Notes: generated by a model not told the origin, from the letters alone. A stretch of DNA of 64,000 nt from Achromobacter aegrifaciens (GCF_902859735.1 NZ_CADIJY010000002.1:186001-250000), one strand, 5' to 3'. Numbered from the stretch's first letter, positions 8,078 to 17,010 are shown. Made by a program: numbers and translations.

Positions 8078-8806
8078 ATGGACACGCCCCGACGCGTACT
8101 CATCGTCGAAGACGACGCCCACATCGCCGAACTGCTGCGCCTGCATCTGCGGGACGAAGGCTACGCGGTCGAGCATGCCGCCGACGGCAACGAAGGCATG
8201 CGCAGGCTGGAGGAAGGCGGCTGGGACGCCCTGGTGCTGGACCTGATGTTGCCCGGCATCGATGGCCTTGAAATCTGCAAGCGCGCCCGCGCCATGGCGC
8301 GCTATACGCCCATCATCATCACCAGCGCGCGCTCCAGCGAAGTGCACCGCATCCTGGGCCTGGAACTGGGCGCGGACGACTACCTGGCCAAGCCGTTCTC
8401 GATGCTGGAACTGGTGGCGCGGGTGCGGGCGCTCCTGCGCCGCAGCGACGCGCTTGAGCGCAACGCGCGCATCGACGCCGGCAGTCTGGCCCTGCACGGC
8501 GTGGCCATCGACCCGGTGGCGCGCACGGCCGAGGTCGACGGCCGCCGGCTGGACCTGACCCCGCGCGAGTTCGATCTGCTGCATTTCTTCGCGCGGCACC
8601 CGGACAAGGTTTTTTCGCGGATGGATCTGCTGAACCAGGTATGGGGCTACCAGCACGAAGGCTATGAACACACGGTCAATACCCACATCAACCGGCTGCG
8701 GGTGAAGATCGAAGCGGACCCGTCGGATCCGCAGCGCATTCTGACGGTCTGGGGCAAGGGCTATAAATTCGCCGCGGGGCCGGGCGGCGCGGGAGGCGCA
8801 TCATGA
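8078..8806 (+). CDS. OmpR-family response regulator
   Basis: 242 residues from ATG 8078. Receiver domain residues 6-118 with acidic pocket E11/D12, phospho-acceptor D55 (LVLDLMLPG) and conserved lysine in YLAKPFS; the C-terminal winged helix (about 140-235) contains LTPREFDLLHFFARHP and HINRLRVKIE. Overlaps the sensor kinase gene by 4 bases (ATGA). Divergent from the methionine-repair operon across about 150 bases. E. coli controls its periplasmic Msr system through HprR/HprS, so control of the neighbouring operon by oxidants is a reasonable hypothesis, not a demonstrated link. Confidence 0.95.
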   Translation: MDTPRRVLIVEDDAHIAELLRLHLRDEGYAVEHAADGNEGMRRLEEGGWDALVLDLMLPGIDGLEICKRARAMARYTPIIITSARSSEVHRILGLELGADDYLAKPFSMLELVARVRALLRRSDALERNARIDAGSLALHGVAIDPVARTAEVDGRRLDLTPREFDLLHFFARHPDKVFSRMDLLNQVWGYQHEGYEHTVNTHINRLRVKIEADPSDPQRILTVWGKGYKFAAGPGGAGGAS

Positions 8807-10275
8807 AGCGGTTCACGCTTACCCAACGGCTGTCCGCCGTGTTTGCGTTGCTGTTGCTCGCCAGCTGCGGCGCCTCGGCCTGGCTGCAGATCGCGGCCAA
8901 TTCCCGCTACGAGCAGGAGGTCGTCCAGCGCCTGTCCAGCGGACTGGCGCAGCATATCGCCGGCGCCAACGAATTGATGGACACCAACGGCTGGAAGCCC
9001 GCTGCGGTGCGCTCGCTGTTCGACATGCTGATGGCGGTGAATCCGGCGGTCGAGGTCTACTTGCTGTCCAACGACGGCCACATCGTGGGCGATGCCGCGC
9101 CCGCCGGCCAGATCAAGCGCGAGCGTGTCGACCTGGGGCCGGTCAAGCGCCTGTTGGCCGGCGAGATGCTGCCCATCACCGGCGACGACCCGCGCAGCCT
9201 GGACGCGCAGAAAGTCTTCAGCGCCGCGCCGGTGCGCGTGGGCGGGCAGGACAAGGGCTACGTCTACGTGGTGTTGCAGGGGCAGGCGCACGACGCGCTG
9301 GCGATGGCCGTGTCGCGCAGCTCCGTGCTGCGCACGACCTTGTGGTCGATCGCGCTGGTCGCGTTGCTGGGCCTGGTGGCTGGCCTGGCGGCGTTCGCCT
9401 TGATCACGCGGCCGCTGCGCGGGCTGACGCGCGCGGTGCGCGCCTTCGACGGCGACGACGGGCAGGCCCTGGCCGCGCTGGAGCGTCCGGGCGACGCCTC
9501 GGAGCGCAATGGCGACGAGATCGCGGTGCTGCGGCGCAGCTTCGTGCAGATGGGCAAGCGCATATCCGACCAATGGCGCGAACTGACCCGGCAGGACCAG
9601 CAGCGGCGCGACCTGGTCGCCAACATCTCGCACGATCTGCGCACGCCGCTGACCTCGCTGCACGGCTATCTGGAAACCCTGAGGTTGAAGGACCAGACGC
9701 TGGACCCGGACGAGCGCCGCCGCTACCTGGACATTGCGCTGGCCCAGAGCCGCAAGGTCGGCCGCCTGGCGCAGGAACTCTTCGAACTGGCGCGGCTGGA
9801 GTCCGGGCTGGTGCGGCTGGAGCCCGAGACCTTTTCGTTGCCGGAATTGGTGCAGGACGTGATCCAGAAGTTCGAGCTGGCGGCCGAGGCGCGCCAGCAA
9901 CGCCTGACCACCGACATCCCGCGCGAACTGCCGCCGGTGCGCGCGGACCTTGGGCTGATCGAACGCGTGCTGACCAACCTGCTGGACAACGCCATCCGCC
10001 ACAGCCCGCCCGGCGGCCTGATCGAACTGCGGCTGGGCAGCGCGCATGACCTGGTGCAGGTGCAGGTCAGCGACACGGGCGAGGGCATTCCGCAGGCGCT
10101 GCGCGCGGGACTTTTCACGCGGGCCAGCGCCTTGAATCGAGGCCCTAGCGACGGCGGCGGGCTGGGGCTGGTGATCGTGCAGCGCATCCTGCAGCTGCAC
10201 CACAGCGAGATCAGGCTTGTGGACCGCGCCGGATCGGGCGCGGTGTTCCAGTTCGACCTGGCCGCGGCGCGCTAG
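8803..10275 (+). CDS. Membrane sensor histidine kinase
   Basis: 490 residues. Two membrane helices (residues ~10-30 and ~184-206) bracket a periplasmic sensor region. A HAMP segment (ITRPLRGLTRAVRAFDGDD) follows, then the dimerisation domain with H277 in NISHDLRTPL and the ATPase domain with N box (LLDNAIRHS), G1 (VSDTGEGIP) and G2 (GGGLGLVIV). It phosphorylates the response regulator it overlaps by 4 bases. The periplasmic sensor carries several methionines (ELMDTNGW, FDMLMAVNP), which could matter if it senses oxidants; that is speculation. Confidence 0.95.
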   Translation: MKRFTLTQRLSAVFALLLLASCGASAWLQIAANSRYEQEVVQRLSSGLAQHIAGANELMDTNGWKPAAVRSLFDMLMAVNPAVEVYLLSNDGHIVGDAAPAGQIKRERVDLGPVKRLLAGEMLPITGDDPRSLDAQKVFSAAPVRVGGQDKGYVYVVLQGQAHDALAMAVSRSSVLRTTLWSIALVALLGLVAGLAAFALITRPLRGLTRAVRAFDGDDGQALAALERPGDASERNGDEIAVLRRSFVQMGKRISDQWRELTRQDQQRRDLVANISHDLRTPLTSLHGYLETLRLKDQTLDPDERRRYLDIALAQSRKVGRLAQELFELARLESGLVRLEPETFSLPELVQDVIQKFELAAEARQQRLTTDIPRELPPVRADLGLIERVLTNLLDNAIRHSPPGGLIELRLGSAHDLVQVQVSDTGEGIPQALRAGLFTRASALNRGPSDGGGLGLVIVQRILQLHHSEIRLVDRAGSGAVFQFDLAAAR

Positions 10276-10282
10276 CGGGCTT

Positions 10283-12856
10283 CTACGAGTCGGATGCGCC
10301 CAGGCTGGAAGCGGCTGCCAGCCGCCGCACCGTGCCGCGCGACGCGTCCACTTCCAGGACGTCGCCTGTGGCGACCTGCCGCATGATGCCTTGCACATTG
10401 ACGATAGCCGGTATGCCGAACTCGCGCGCCACGATGGCGCCGTGCGACAGGTAGCCACCCGCCTCCATGACCAGGGCCCCGGCCCGCAGGAACAGCGGCG
10501 TCCAGGCCGGGTCGGTGGACGCGGCGACCAGGATGCCGCCGGCCGGCATGGCCAGTCCTTCGGAGGGCGAGCGGGCGACGAAAGCGCCGGCCCGCGCATG
10601 GCCGCCCGCGGCAGGCGTGCCGCGCCAGGATCCGGCGGCGCCGGCATCGGCAGGCGCGGGGGGCGGCATGTCCGTGGCGGCGCCTGCGGCATCTTCGGCG
10701 ATGACGTCCTGATCGGGGGCCGCGGCCCAGGACTCCAATTGAGCGCGGCGGAGGGCGGCGCGGCGGCCCGCGGCGGCGGGCGTCAGCCTGGCGTCGGCCA
10801 GGGCGAAGAGTTCGGCCGCATTCAGGTGGAAGATGTCGTCCGCGGCGGCCAGGCCGTCGGCGTGGACGTAGCGGCGCCCCAGCGCCAAGGCGTTCTGGCG
10901 CGCGGCGGCAAGATAGGCCACCAGTACGCTGCGCGCGGCCTCGCGCTGCCTGCCCTCGATGCGGGCAGCGGCCAGCAGACGGGCGATCAGCGGGCGCTGC
11001 CAGAAAGGTAGCGCCGCGCGCAGGCGCAACCGGGCCTGGCTTGCGGCGCTGTCCTGCCGGGCGCGCAACGCGGCAGGGTCGGCGTCGGTCAACTGCAGCA
11101 CGCTGTCCAGCAGATAGCCGGGGTCCTCGCGCCAGCGCGGGTTGCGCAGATAGGTTTCATAAACGGCGCGATGGCCGTATTGGCGCAGGAAGTCCGCGAA
11201 GGCTTGCTTGAAGGGAGCTCCATCCGGCAAGGCGCGCTGCCAGCCGGCGCTGTCGCGCTGGGGATCGCGCAGCCACTCCATCACGCTTGCGTCGCCGGCG
11301 GCCAGCTTGGCCAACGCCATGAGGGCATAGCTTTGCGCCGCGGTCACGCTGGGTTCGCCGCCAGCCATCAACGCGGCCGTGAGCGCATGGCCTTCGCCCG
11401 GGCAGGCTTTCTCCACCAGTTCCAGCAGCTTGTGCAGCGCGCCGCCGCCCGAGCCCTGCAGGAAGAACAATTGATCCGCCGCCAGCACCGTGTGGAACTG
11501 TTCCCGCAGGCGCGCGCCCAGCGCGGCGTTGGACGCGGGCGCGGGCTCGTCCAGCCAGGCCTGGGCGCGGGCGAACAGGCGCGGCAGATCCTGTTCCGCC
11601 TGCTTGCGCAAGGGGGCTGCGCGGCGCAGGTAGCGCAGGATGCGCGCGCCATGCCGCAGGCGTTGCGCCAGCGTCAGGGGCGTCACTGCGATTTCGGGCT
11701 GGGGACCGCCCAGCAGCGCGTTCATGGCTTTCGGCGGCACGCCCAGCGCGTCGTAACCCAGCCATTGGATGACCGAGGCGTCCAGATAGACCCGGCCCTG
11801 GAACAGCGCCGCCAGCCGCACGCCCGGCAGGGTGGAATAGCCGCTCAGTTCAAAGCCCGTGGTCAGCATGCGCTGCGCCATGACGCGCCCCGTATCCCAT
11901 TCCAGCGCCGACATGGCCAGCGGCAGCACTTCGCGGGTGTTGCCGCGCGACCAATAGGCTGGCTGCGCGCGCAGCGCCGGATAGGTGTGGCGCGCCGCCG
12001 CGGTGATGGGACGGGCCTGCACGATACAGAAGCGCCGCCCATCCCAGACCCATTCGATGTCGTAGCCGCCGCCGGCATAGTCCAGCGCGCGCGCCGCGTC
12101 GCGCACGATATCGCCCAGGGTTTCGGCCTGCGCGTCGCTCAGCACGGCCTGGGCAGCGCGCGCGGCCGGCGTCGGAGCAAGCAAGGTGCCGGCGCCTTCC
12201 GCGGCCTGGCTGGCGTGGCGCTTGGCGCCGATGCGCCGGCCGGCCAGCGGCCAAGCCTGGCGCAGATAGTCTTCGCGCAGGCGGTACTCGTCGCCTTGCG
12301 CCGCGCCGTCGACCAGCGACTCGCCCAAGCCCCAGTTGGCGTGGATGACCATCTCGTCATGCCGCCCCGACACGGGATCGAGGGTGAAGGCGATGCCCGA
12401 GGCGACCGCGTCGATCAGCGGCATGACGACCACGGCCATTCCGGCCGGGTTCAAGCCGAGCTTCTGCCGGTAGGCGCAGGCCTGCGGCGTCCATTGCGAA
12501 TCCCAGACCTGCCGGACCGCGTCGATCGCCGCATCCGCGCCGCGCACGTTCAGGCAGGAAAGATGGATCCCCGCGAACGAGGCGCCCGCGGAATCTTCCT
12601 GTGGCGCGGACGAGCGCAAGGCCAGCGGCCGTTCGAGCCAGCCGCGCGCGGCCAGTTCATCGCGCAGCGCCTGGGATACAGCGGGCGGCAATGCCTGGCC
12701 CGGTTCGCGAGCCAGGCTCAACGCTGCCGGCAGCACGAAGCCGTCGGGCACCGGCACGCCCAGCTGCGACATGCGGCCCAGCTGCCAGCCCTTGCCGCCG
12801 GCCACCTGCGGGCCGGCCAGGGCGGCGGCGGCCCAGTCCAGCGCGGCGGCGCTCAT
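10283..12856 (-). CDS. PEP/pyruvate-binding, PEP-utilising enzyme (rifampin-phosphotransferase-like)
   Basis: 857 residues from ATG 12854-12856, which overlaps the TetR stop codon (ATGA). The N-terminal ATP-grasp-type domain has GGKGWQLGRMSQLGVPVPDG, LRSSAPQEDSAGASFAGIH, FTLDPVSGRHDEMVI and EWVWDGRRFCIVQARPIT (to about residue 315). A long, less conserved helical region follows (about 330-740), then the swivelling phosphohistidine domain with LSHGAIVAREFGIPA near residue 820. Domain order and total length match rifampin phosphotransferases (about 865 residues), which inactivate rifamycins by phosphotransfer. PEP synthase is less likely because its catalytic PEP domain is missing. The true substrate is unknown. 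Confidence 0.8.
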   Translation of the reverse strand: MSAAALDWAAAALAGPQVAGGKGWQLGRMSQLGVPVPDGFVLPAALSLAREPGQALPPAVSQALRDELAARGWLERPLALRSSAPQEDSAGASFAGIHLSCLNVRGADAAIDAVRQVWDSQWTPQACAYRQKLGLNPAGMAVVVMPLIDAVASGIAFTLDPVSGRHDEMVIHANWGLGESLVDGAAQGDEYRLREDYLRQAWPLAGRRIGAKRHASQAAEGAGTLLAPTPAARAAQAVLSDAQAETLGDIVRDAARALDYAGGGYDIEWVWDGRRFCIVQARPITAAARHTYPALRAQPAYWSRGNTREVLPLAMSALEWDTGRVMAQRMLTTGFELSGYSTLPGVRLAALFQGRVYLDASVIQWLGYDALGVPPKAMNALLGGPQPEIAVTPLTLAQRLRHGARILRYLRRAAPLRKQAEQDLPRLFARAQAWLDEPAPASNAALGARLREQFHTVLAADQLFFLQGSGGGALHKLLELVEKACPGEGHALTAALMAGGEPSVTAAQSYALMALAKLAAGDASVMEWLRDPQRDSAGWQRALPDGAPFKQAFADFLRQYGHRAVYETYLRNPRWREDPGYLLDSVLQLTDADPAALRARQDSAASQARLRLRAALPFWQRPLIARLLAAARIEGRQREAARSVLVAYLAAARQNALALGRRYVHADGLAAADDIFHLNAAELFALADARLTPAAAGRRAALRRAQLESWAAAPDQDVIAEDAAGAATDMPPPAPADAGAAGSWRGTPAAGGHARAGAFVARSPSEGLAMPAGGILVAASTDPAWTPLFLRAGALVMEAGGYLSHGAIVAREFGIPAIVNVQGIMRQVATGDVLEVDASRGTVRRLAAASSLGASDS

Positions 12857-13503
12857 GCCGCCGCCTCGGGCGTCACGCCGCGCACGAAGAGGCTGATGGC
12901 GGCATCGAACTCTGCCTTCAGGCTGCTGCGGGGCTGGTCCAGCCAGCGCAGCATCGCGCCCAGGTACAGGAATTGCAGCTGATGGGCCAGTCGTCCGGCG
13001 TCCAGATCGGTCCGCGCCTGGCCTGCCGCCTGCGCCTCTTCGATCAGCGCGGTGTACAGCGCCTGCATGCCGCTGCGCGGGTAGCGGCCATCGTCGCGCG
13101 CGCCGGGTTGCAGCGTGGATAGCCGGTAGCGCAGGTACGGCCCCAGATAGGTCCGATGCGATTCGGACCAATGTGCCGAAGCATGCAGTATCCGCGTCAG
13201 GCGCTGTGCGAGGGTGGGCAGGGCGCGCAGCGCGGGCTGCAGTTCCCGCTGGCTTGCCGCCAGTTCGCCATGGAAGCGGTGCGCAAGCAGGGCTTCCTTG
13301 ACGGGAAAATGGTTGTACAGCGTGCCCTTGGAAACATCCGCCTGCGCGGCGATCTGTTCCATGGTGACCACGTCATAGCCCAGGGTCTCGAACAGGCGCC
13401 AGGCGGTTTGCGCCAGGTGGTCCAGGGTCTGCAAGCGCTTGCGTTCGCGGCGCCCGGCTTCGGGTGCGGCGGATTCGGATGGAGATAGGGCGGAGGTATC
13501 CAT
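12853..13503 (-). CDS. TetR-family repressor of the PEP-utilising enzyme operon
   Basis: 216 residues from ATG 13501-13503. N-terminal helix-turn-helix at residues ~25-70 (AWRLFETLGYDVVTMEQIAA, then DVSKGTLYNHFPVKEALL). The C-terminal half is the variable ligand-binding domain. It is the first gene of a two-gene operon, overlapping the next gene by 4 bases. A perfect 13-bp inverted repeat lies within 50 bases upstream of the start and is the likely autoregulatory operator. By TetR precedent, a small molecule, perhaps the substrate of the enzyme, would relieve repression. Confidence 0.93.
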   Translation of the reverse strand: MDTSALSPSESAAPEAGRRERKRLQTLDHLAQTAWRLFETLGYDVVTMEQIAAQADVSKGTLYNHFPVKEALLAHRFHGELAASQRELQPALRALPTLAQRLTRILHASAHWSESHRTYLGPYLRYRLSTLQPGARDDGRYPRSGMQALYTALIEEAQAAGQARTDLDAGRLAHQLQFLYLGAMLRWLDQPRSSLKAEFDAAISLFVRGVTPEAAA

Positions 13504-13512
13504 GGGTGGAAA

Positions 13513-13550
13513 TAATTGAACGACGAATAATATTGTACGTCGTTCAATTA
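13513..13550. promoter_or_regulatory. TetR operator: perfect 13-bp inverted repeat
   Basis: TAATTGAACGACG (13513-13525) is repeated exactly in inverse as CGTCGTTCAATTA (13538-13550), separated by a 12-base AT-rich spacer AATAATATTGTA. It sits in the short gap between the TetR start and the end of the nitronate monooxygenase gene. Size and position fit a TetR-dimer operator overlapping the promoter of the TetR/PEP-utilising-enzyme operon. Confidence 0.75.
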
Positions 13551-13584
13551 GTTTAGGAAGCCCCCGCGTTTGGGCCGACCTGTC

Positions 13585-14742
13585 TCAGGCGGAGGCGGGC
13601 ATCTCGCCGTGCAGCAGATAGTCCATCAATTCACGCACCGAGCGCATGGCGCTGCCGAACGGCAGCTTGGACGCGCCGCGGAAGAACAGGCCGCGGCTGA
13701 CCTCGCCGCGCATGGCGGCCGCCAGCTTCAGGTCGATGCAGAATTGTCCGAAGCGCGCCAGGCCGTCGCGCAATCCGCATTGCGTCAGGCAGTCCATGCG
13801 CTGGCTGCAGCGGCGCGCATCGCAGCGGGTGTTGGCTTGCAGGGTCTTTTCCTGCCGCAGATAGCGCGTCAGCCAGGGCGTTTCCACGGCGCGGGCGGGC
13901 AGGCCGGCCACGCTGGTGAATTCGGCCAGCTTGTCCGGATCGGCGTCAATCAGCACCCGCTTGAAGTTCTCATGCGCGTCGCCTTCGCTGGTGACGGCAA
14001 AGGCCGTGCCGACCTGCACGCCGTCGGCGCCGTTGGCCAGCCAATGGCGCACCTGCTCGTGGCTGCCCACGCCGCCCGCCACGATCAGGCGGGGCGCATC
14101 CGAGCCCAGCGCCAGTTCCTGGAACAGCTTGTGGCAATCGGCCAGCACATGCTGGAAGTCGAAGCGCTCGCTATGCACGTCATCCAGCCGGGCCGCGCCC
14201 AGATGGCCGCCGGCGTAGCCAGGGTGTTCGATCACCACGGCATCGGCCATGCGGCCCTTTTTCATCCATTTCTTCAGCACCACCGCCACGCCGCGCGCCT
14301 CGGACAGAATGGGCACCAGCGCTACCTTCGGGTAGTCGGCCGTCATCTCGGGCAGGTCCAGCGGCAGGCCCGCGCCCATCACGATGGCGTGGGCGCCGCT
14401 TTCGCAGGCCTGGCGCACCAGGGCGGGATGGTCGCGCACCGCCTTCATGACGTTCACGGCCACCAGGCCGCGGCCTTGCGCGGTGTCCAGCGCGGCGCGT
14501 ACCTCGCGGTCCAGCGCGACCTGGTTGGCGCTGTCGATGACGTCGCGATCATGGCAGCGTTCGGTTTTTTCCAGCAGGTCGGGATGGTGGTGGCGCAAAT
14601 CCACACTGGCGATGGTGCCCATGGCGTTCTGGCTGGCGACCGCGCCGGCCAGGCGATGGGCAGATACGCCGACGCCCATGCCGCCCTGGACAATGGGCAG
14701 CAATTCGCGTCCGGCGAGGGTGAGTGATTTGAACCACGTCAT
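13585..14742 (-). CDS. Nitronate monooxygenase / 2-nitropropane dioxygenase family FMN enzyme
   Basis: 385 residues from ATG 14740-14742 (AGAGGAAAG upstream). TIM-barrel family features: PIVQGGMGVGVSAHRLAGAV at the N-terminus, GAHAIVMGAGLPLDLP, VVIEHPGYAGGHLG (substrate-side histidine region), and phosphate-binding RLIVAGGVGS and GADGVQVGTAF. The C-terminal part holds a cysteine-rich patch (CDARRCSQRMDCLTQCGLRDG) seen in a subset of these proteins. It would oxidise alkyl nitronates with FMN and oxygen, or act on an unidentified substrate. It stands alone on its strand, upstream of the TetR operon. Confidence 0.88.
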   Translation of the reverse strand: MTWFKSLTLAGRELLPIVQGGMGVGVSAHRLAGAVASQNAMGTIASVDLRHHHPDLLEKTERCHDRDVIDSANQVALDREVRAALDTAQGRGLVAVNVMKAVRDHPALVRQACESGAHAIVMGAGLPLDLPEMTADYPKVALVPILSEARGVAVVLKKWMKKGRMADAVVIEHPGYAGGHLGAARLDDVHSERFDFQHVLADCHKLFQELALGSDAPRLIVAGGVGSHEQVRHWLANGADGVQVGTAFAVTSEGDAHENFKRVLIDADPDKLAEFTSVAGLPARAVETPWLTRYLRQEKTLQANTRCDARRCSQRMDCLTQCGLRDGLARFGQFCIDLKLAAAMRGEVSRGLFFRGASKLPFGSAMRSVRELMDYLLHGEMPASA

Positions 14743-14840
14743 GATGAGTCTTTCCTCTTTTCAAGTGGAAAGAGGCTAGAGCAAGGGAGTTCGCGTCGCC
14801 TTGCGCAGGATCAAGCGGCGAACAATGGAGGGCCCGGCTT

Positions 14841-15016
14841 AGGCGCAGGCCCACCGCCGGGCCGCCCCAAGGTGGGCCAGCCCCCTCGGGGGGCAGCTAG
14901 CCCCGCAGGGGCGCGGCGTGGGGGTCCTCCCAGGCGCAGGCCCACCGCCGGGCCGCCCCAAGGTGGGCCAGCCCCCTCGGGGGGCAGCTAGCCCCGCAGG
15001 GGCGCGGCGTGGGGGC
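14841..15016. repeat. Tandem duplication of an ~85-bp G+C-rich intergenic element
   Basis: Two near-identical copies begin at 14841 and 14932 (period 91 bases). Each contains CCACCGCCGGGC, AAGGTGGGCCAG, the self-complementary CCCCCTCGGGGGG, and GCCCCGCAGGGGC followed by GCGGCGTGGGGG. Every copy can fold into several short hairpins. The element fills the space between the nitronate monooxygenase start and the TctA-like stop codon. Elements of this look are, to my knowledge, dispersed between genes in Achromobacter and relatives. A role in transcription termination or mRNA 3'-end protection is possible. Confidence 0.85.
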
Positions 15017-15018
15017 CA

Positions 15019-16407
15019 TTAGCCTAGCAGCTTGACGATTGCCGGCACCGACAGCACGGAGGTGTAATAGCCCATGAACTGCACGCCCGTATTGAAGCCG
15101 AACAGGCGCGACAGCAGGCCGCCGATCAAGCCCATGGTCAGGATCACCAGCAGGCCGAGGAACTGGCCTTCCCAGATGCTGATGACGATGATCAGGCCGA
15201 CGAAGGTGGCGATGATGGCTTCATGGCTGACCTTGCGCGACACGAAGAGCGCGGCGCGGCGTGCGAAATTCATCGCGAACGGATAGGACACGACCGCGGC
15301 CAGCAGCACCGCCAGCATGCCGTAACCCAGGAATTCCCAGTGGTTGAGCAGATTGTGCAGGTTGTGGGTCTGGCCCGATGCGGCATCCACCGTGAAGCGC
15401 GGCGGCGCGTTGAAGAGCGGCGCGGCCGGGCCGGCGGCAACCGGGCTTAGCGGCAGGCCGAAGGCGATCAGCGGGATCAGCGCCTCGGCGATGTAGGTGG
15501 CCTCGGTCACGCCGTTGCGCGCGCTCAGCACCGTCGTCAGGCGGTGGTAGGCATGCTTGATGCGCGAGCCGACCAGTTCCCCCAGCACCACGGTCATGGC
15601 CACGGGACTGAACACGAAAGTGGCGCTGGAGATCGCGGCCGTGGCCAGGGTCCAGCGTGTCTGCGTGCGGTCCATGACCTTCAGCGGGTTGGGAAAATAG
15701 CCCGACCAGCCCTTGACGTCGGGCGCCAGCGAGAACGTGCGCACCTTGTCGCGCATCATGCGCGAGCGGCCCTGGGGCGAGATCACCGTGAACAGATCCG
15801 CGATCAACGGGCCGATGGCGATGCCCAGGAAGTAACTGATGCTCAGCTTGACGCCGTACTTGGCCGTGAGGCTTTGCAGCGCGATGATGACCACCACGAA
15901 GGGCACCAGCAGCGCCACGGCGGCCCAGCGTCCGGCCGAGAAATAGGCGATCAGCACCGCGGCGGCCAGGAAGATCCAGGGCGCGGACTTGGTGATGGCG
16001 GCGCCGAACGGAGCCAGCAGCACCGCGAACAGCACGGCCAGGGGCACGGCCACGAAGGCCGCGACGATGGCGCCGGACACCATCTTGCGCAGAGCGATGT
16101 GCGGCACGCCCAGCTTGCGCAGCATGTTCGCGTCCTGCAGCAGCGGCGTGGCCAGCGTGTCGCCCGGGATGCCGAGCAGGGCCGTGGGCACTGCGTGCGT
16201 CATGTGTTTGGCGACCGCGCCGGCCAGGAAGAAAGTGAATACGCCAGCGGGCGGCACGCCCAGCAGCACCACCAGCAGGGTCAGCGGCGCCAGCGTGGTG
16301 GTTTCGTCGGTGCCGGACACCAGGCCGATGGCCGCGAACACCACCGCGCCCAGCAGCCCCATCGCGGCGGCCACCATGATTTGTTCAAGCAGGATGGGGT
16401 CGCTCAT
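15019..16407 (-). CDS. TctA-like (DUF112) integral membrane permease
   Basis: 462 residues, about a dozen hydrophobic segments. The region KHMTHAVPTALLGIPGDTLA matches the conserved PG-containing motif of tripartite tricarboxylate transporter large subunits, though the N-terminal GtxxGxLPGxG motif is altered (GLVSGTDETTTLAPLTLL), so this is a divergent member. It overlaps a 161-residue two-helix membrane gene by 4 bases and is downstream of HMG-CoA reductase. There is no periplasmic binding-protein gene next to it. Inferred role: uptake of the organic acid catabolised by the locus, possibly mevalonate. Confidence 0.85.
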   Translation of the reverse strand: MSDPILLEQIMVAAAMGLLGAVVFAAIGLVSGTDETTTLAPLTLLVVLLGVPPAGVFTFFLAGAVAKHMTHAVPTALLGIPGDTLATPLLQDANMLRKLGVPHIALRKMVSGAIVAAFVAVPLAVLFAVLLAPFGAAITKSAPWIFLAAAVLIAYFSAGRWAAVALLVPFVVVIIALQSLTAKYGVKLSISYFLGIAIGPLIADLFTVISPQGRSRMMRDKVRTFSLAPDVKGWSGYFPNPLKVMDRTQTRWTLATAAISSATFVFSPVAMTVVLGELVGSRIKHAYHRLTTVLSARNGVTEATYIAEALIPLIAFGLPLSPVAAGPAAPLFNAPPRFTVDAASGQTHNLHNLLNHWEFLGYGMLAVLLAAVVSYPFAMNFARRAALFVSRKVSHEAIIATFVGLIIVISIWEGQFLGLLVILTMGLIGGLLSRLFGFNTGVQFMGYYTSVLSVPAIVKLLG

Positions 16408-16889
16408 GCCAGCGCCTCCTTGCTTGGGCCGGCCTGCGCTGCCGCGGCGGGTTGCGGTTGCGCGGGTTGGGCGGCGGCTTCGGCGAACAGTTCGTACAGA
16501 CCCAGTTCCTTCAGTTCGCGCTTGGTGGGTTCAGGCAGGTCCGCCAGGGAGCCCAGGCCGCCCGGTTGCTCGGCCAGTTCAGCCAGGACTTCGGCGCGCC
16601 AGGCAGGATCATGGGCGGCGCTGTGTTCGATGACTTCGCGCTTGGGCGGAAACAGCCGGGCGCAGATCACGCCCGCCAGCACGCAGCCGGCCAGGCCGGC
16701 CAGCATGGCGTAGGCGTGCGCAAGTTCGGGCGATGCCACGATGCCGCGCAGCCAGCGGCTGGCGGCGTAGAAGCCCGCCACGCTGATGACGATGCCGAGG
16801 CCGATGGCCCAGGCCAACTGGCGCAGGTCCACCGTGTCGCTCCACACTTCCGCCAGGCGCCAGGAGGGCGCCGGGGTGCTTGGTTTCAT
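16404..16889 (-). CDS. Small membrane partner of the TctA-like permease
   Basis: 161 residues from ATG 16887-16889 (AGGAGAG upstream). Two membrane helices (LAWAIGLGIVISVAGFYAAS and YAMLAGLAGCVLAGVICARL) are followed by a soluble tail of ~80 residues (KREVIEHSAAHDPAWRAEVL; LGSLADLPEPTKRELKELG) ending in an A/P/Q-rich stretch. Its position directly before the permease, with a 4-base overlap, is that of TctB, but TctB has four helices and no soluble tail. Probably the small subunit of a variant two-component transporter; not recognised otherwise. Confidence 0.7.
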   Translation of the reverse strand: MKPSTPAPSWRLAEVWSDTVDLRQLAWAIGLGIVISVAGFYAASRWLRGIVASPELAHAYAMLAGLAGCVLAGVICARLFPPKREVIEHSAAHDPAWRAEVLAELAEQPGGLGSLADLPEPTKRELKELGLYELFAEAAAQPAQPQPAAAAQAGPSKEALA

Positions 16890-17010
16890 GTCTCTCTCCT
16901 CTGTGGTCGGGCGGCATCCGGGGAGTCCGTGCGCCGCCTCTGTCGTTGTCCAGGGCCCGCGAGGGGCGCCTGTCGCTGCATGCAAAGCCGCCTGACCTTG
17001 CGGGACAAAC

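Noticed and set aside
8761-10692. 643-codon frame antisense to the sensor kinase
   Set aside because: The kinase has all its catalytic motifs on the plus strand; the antisense product shows no family features.
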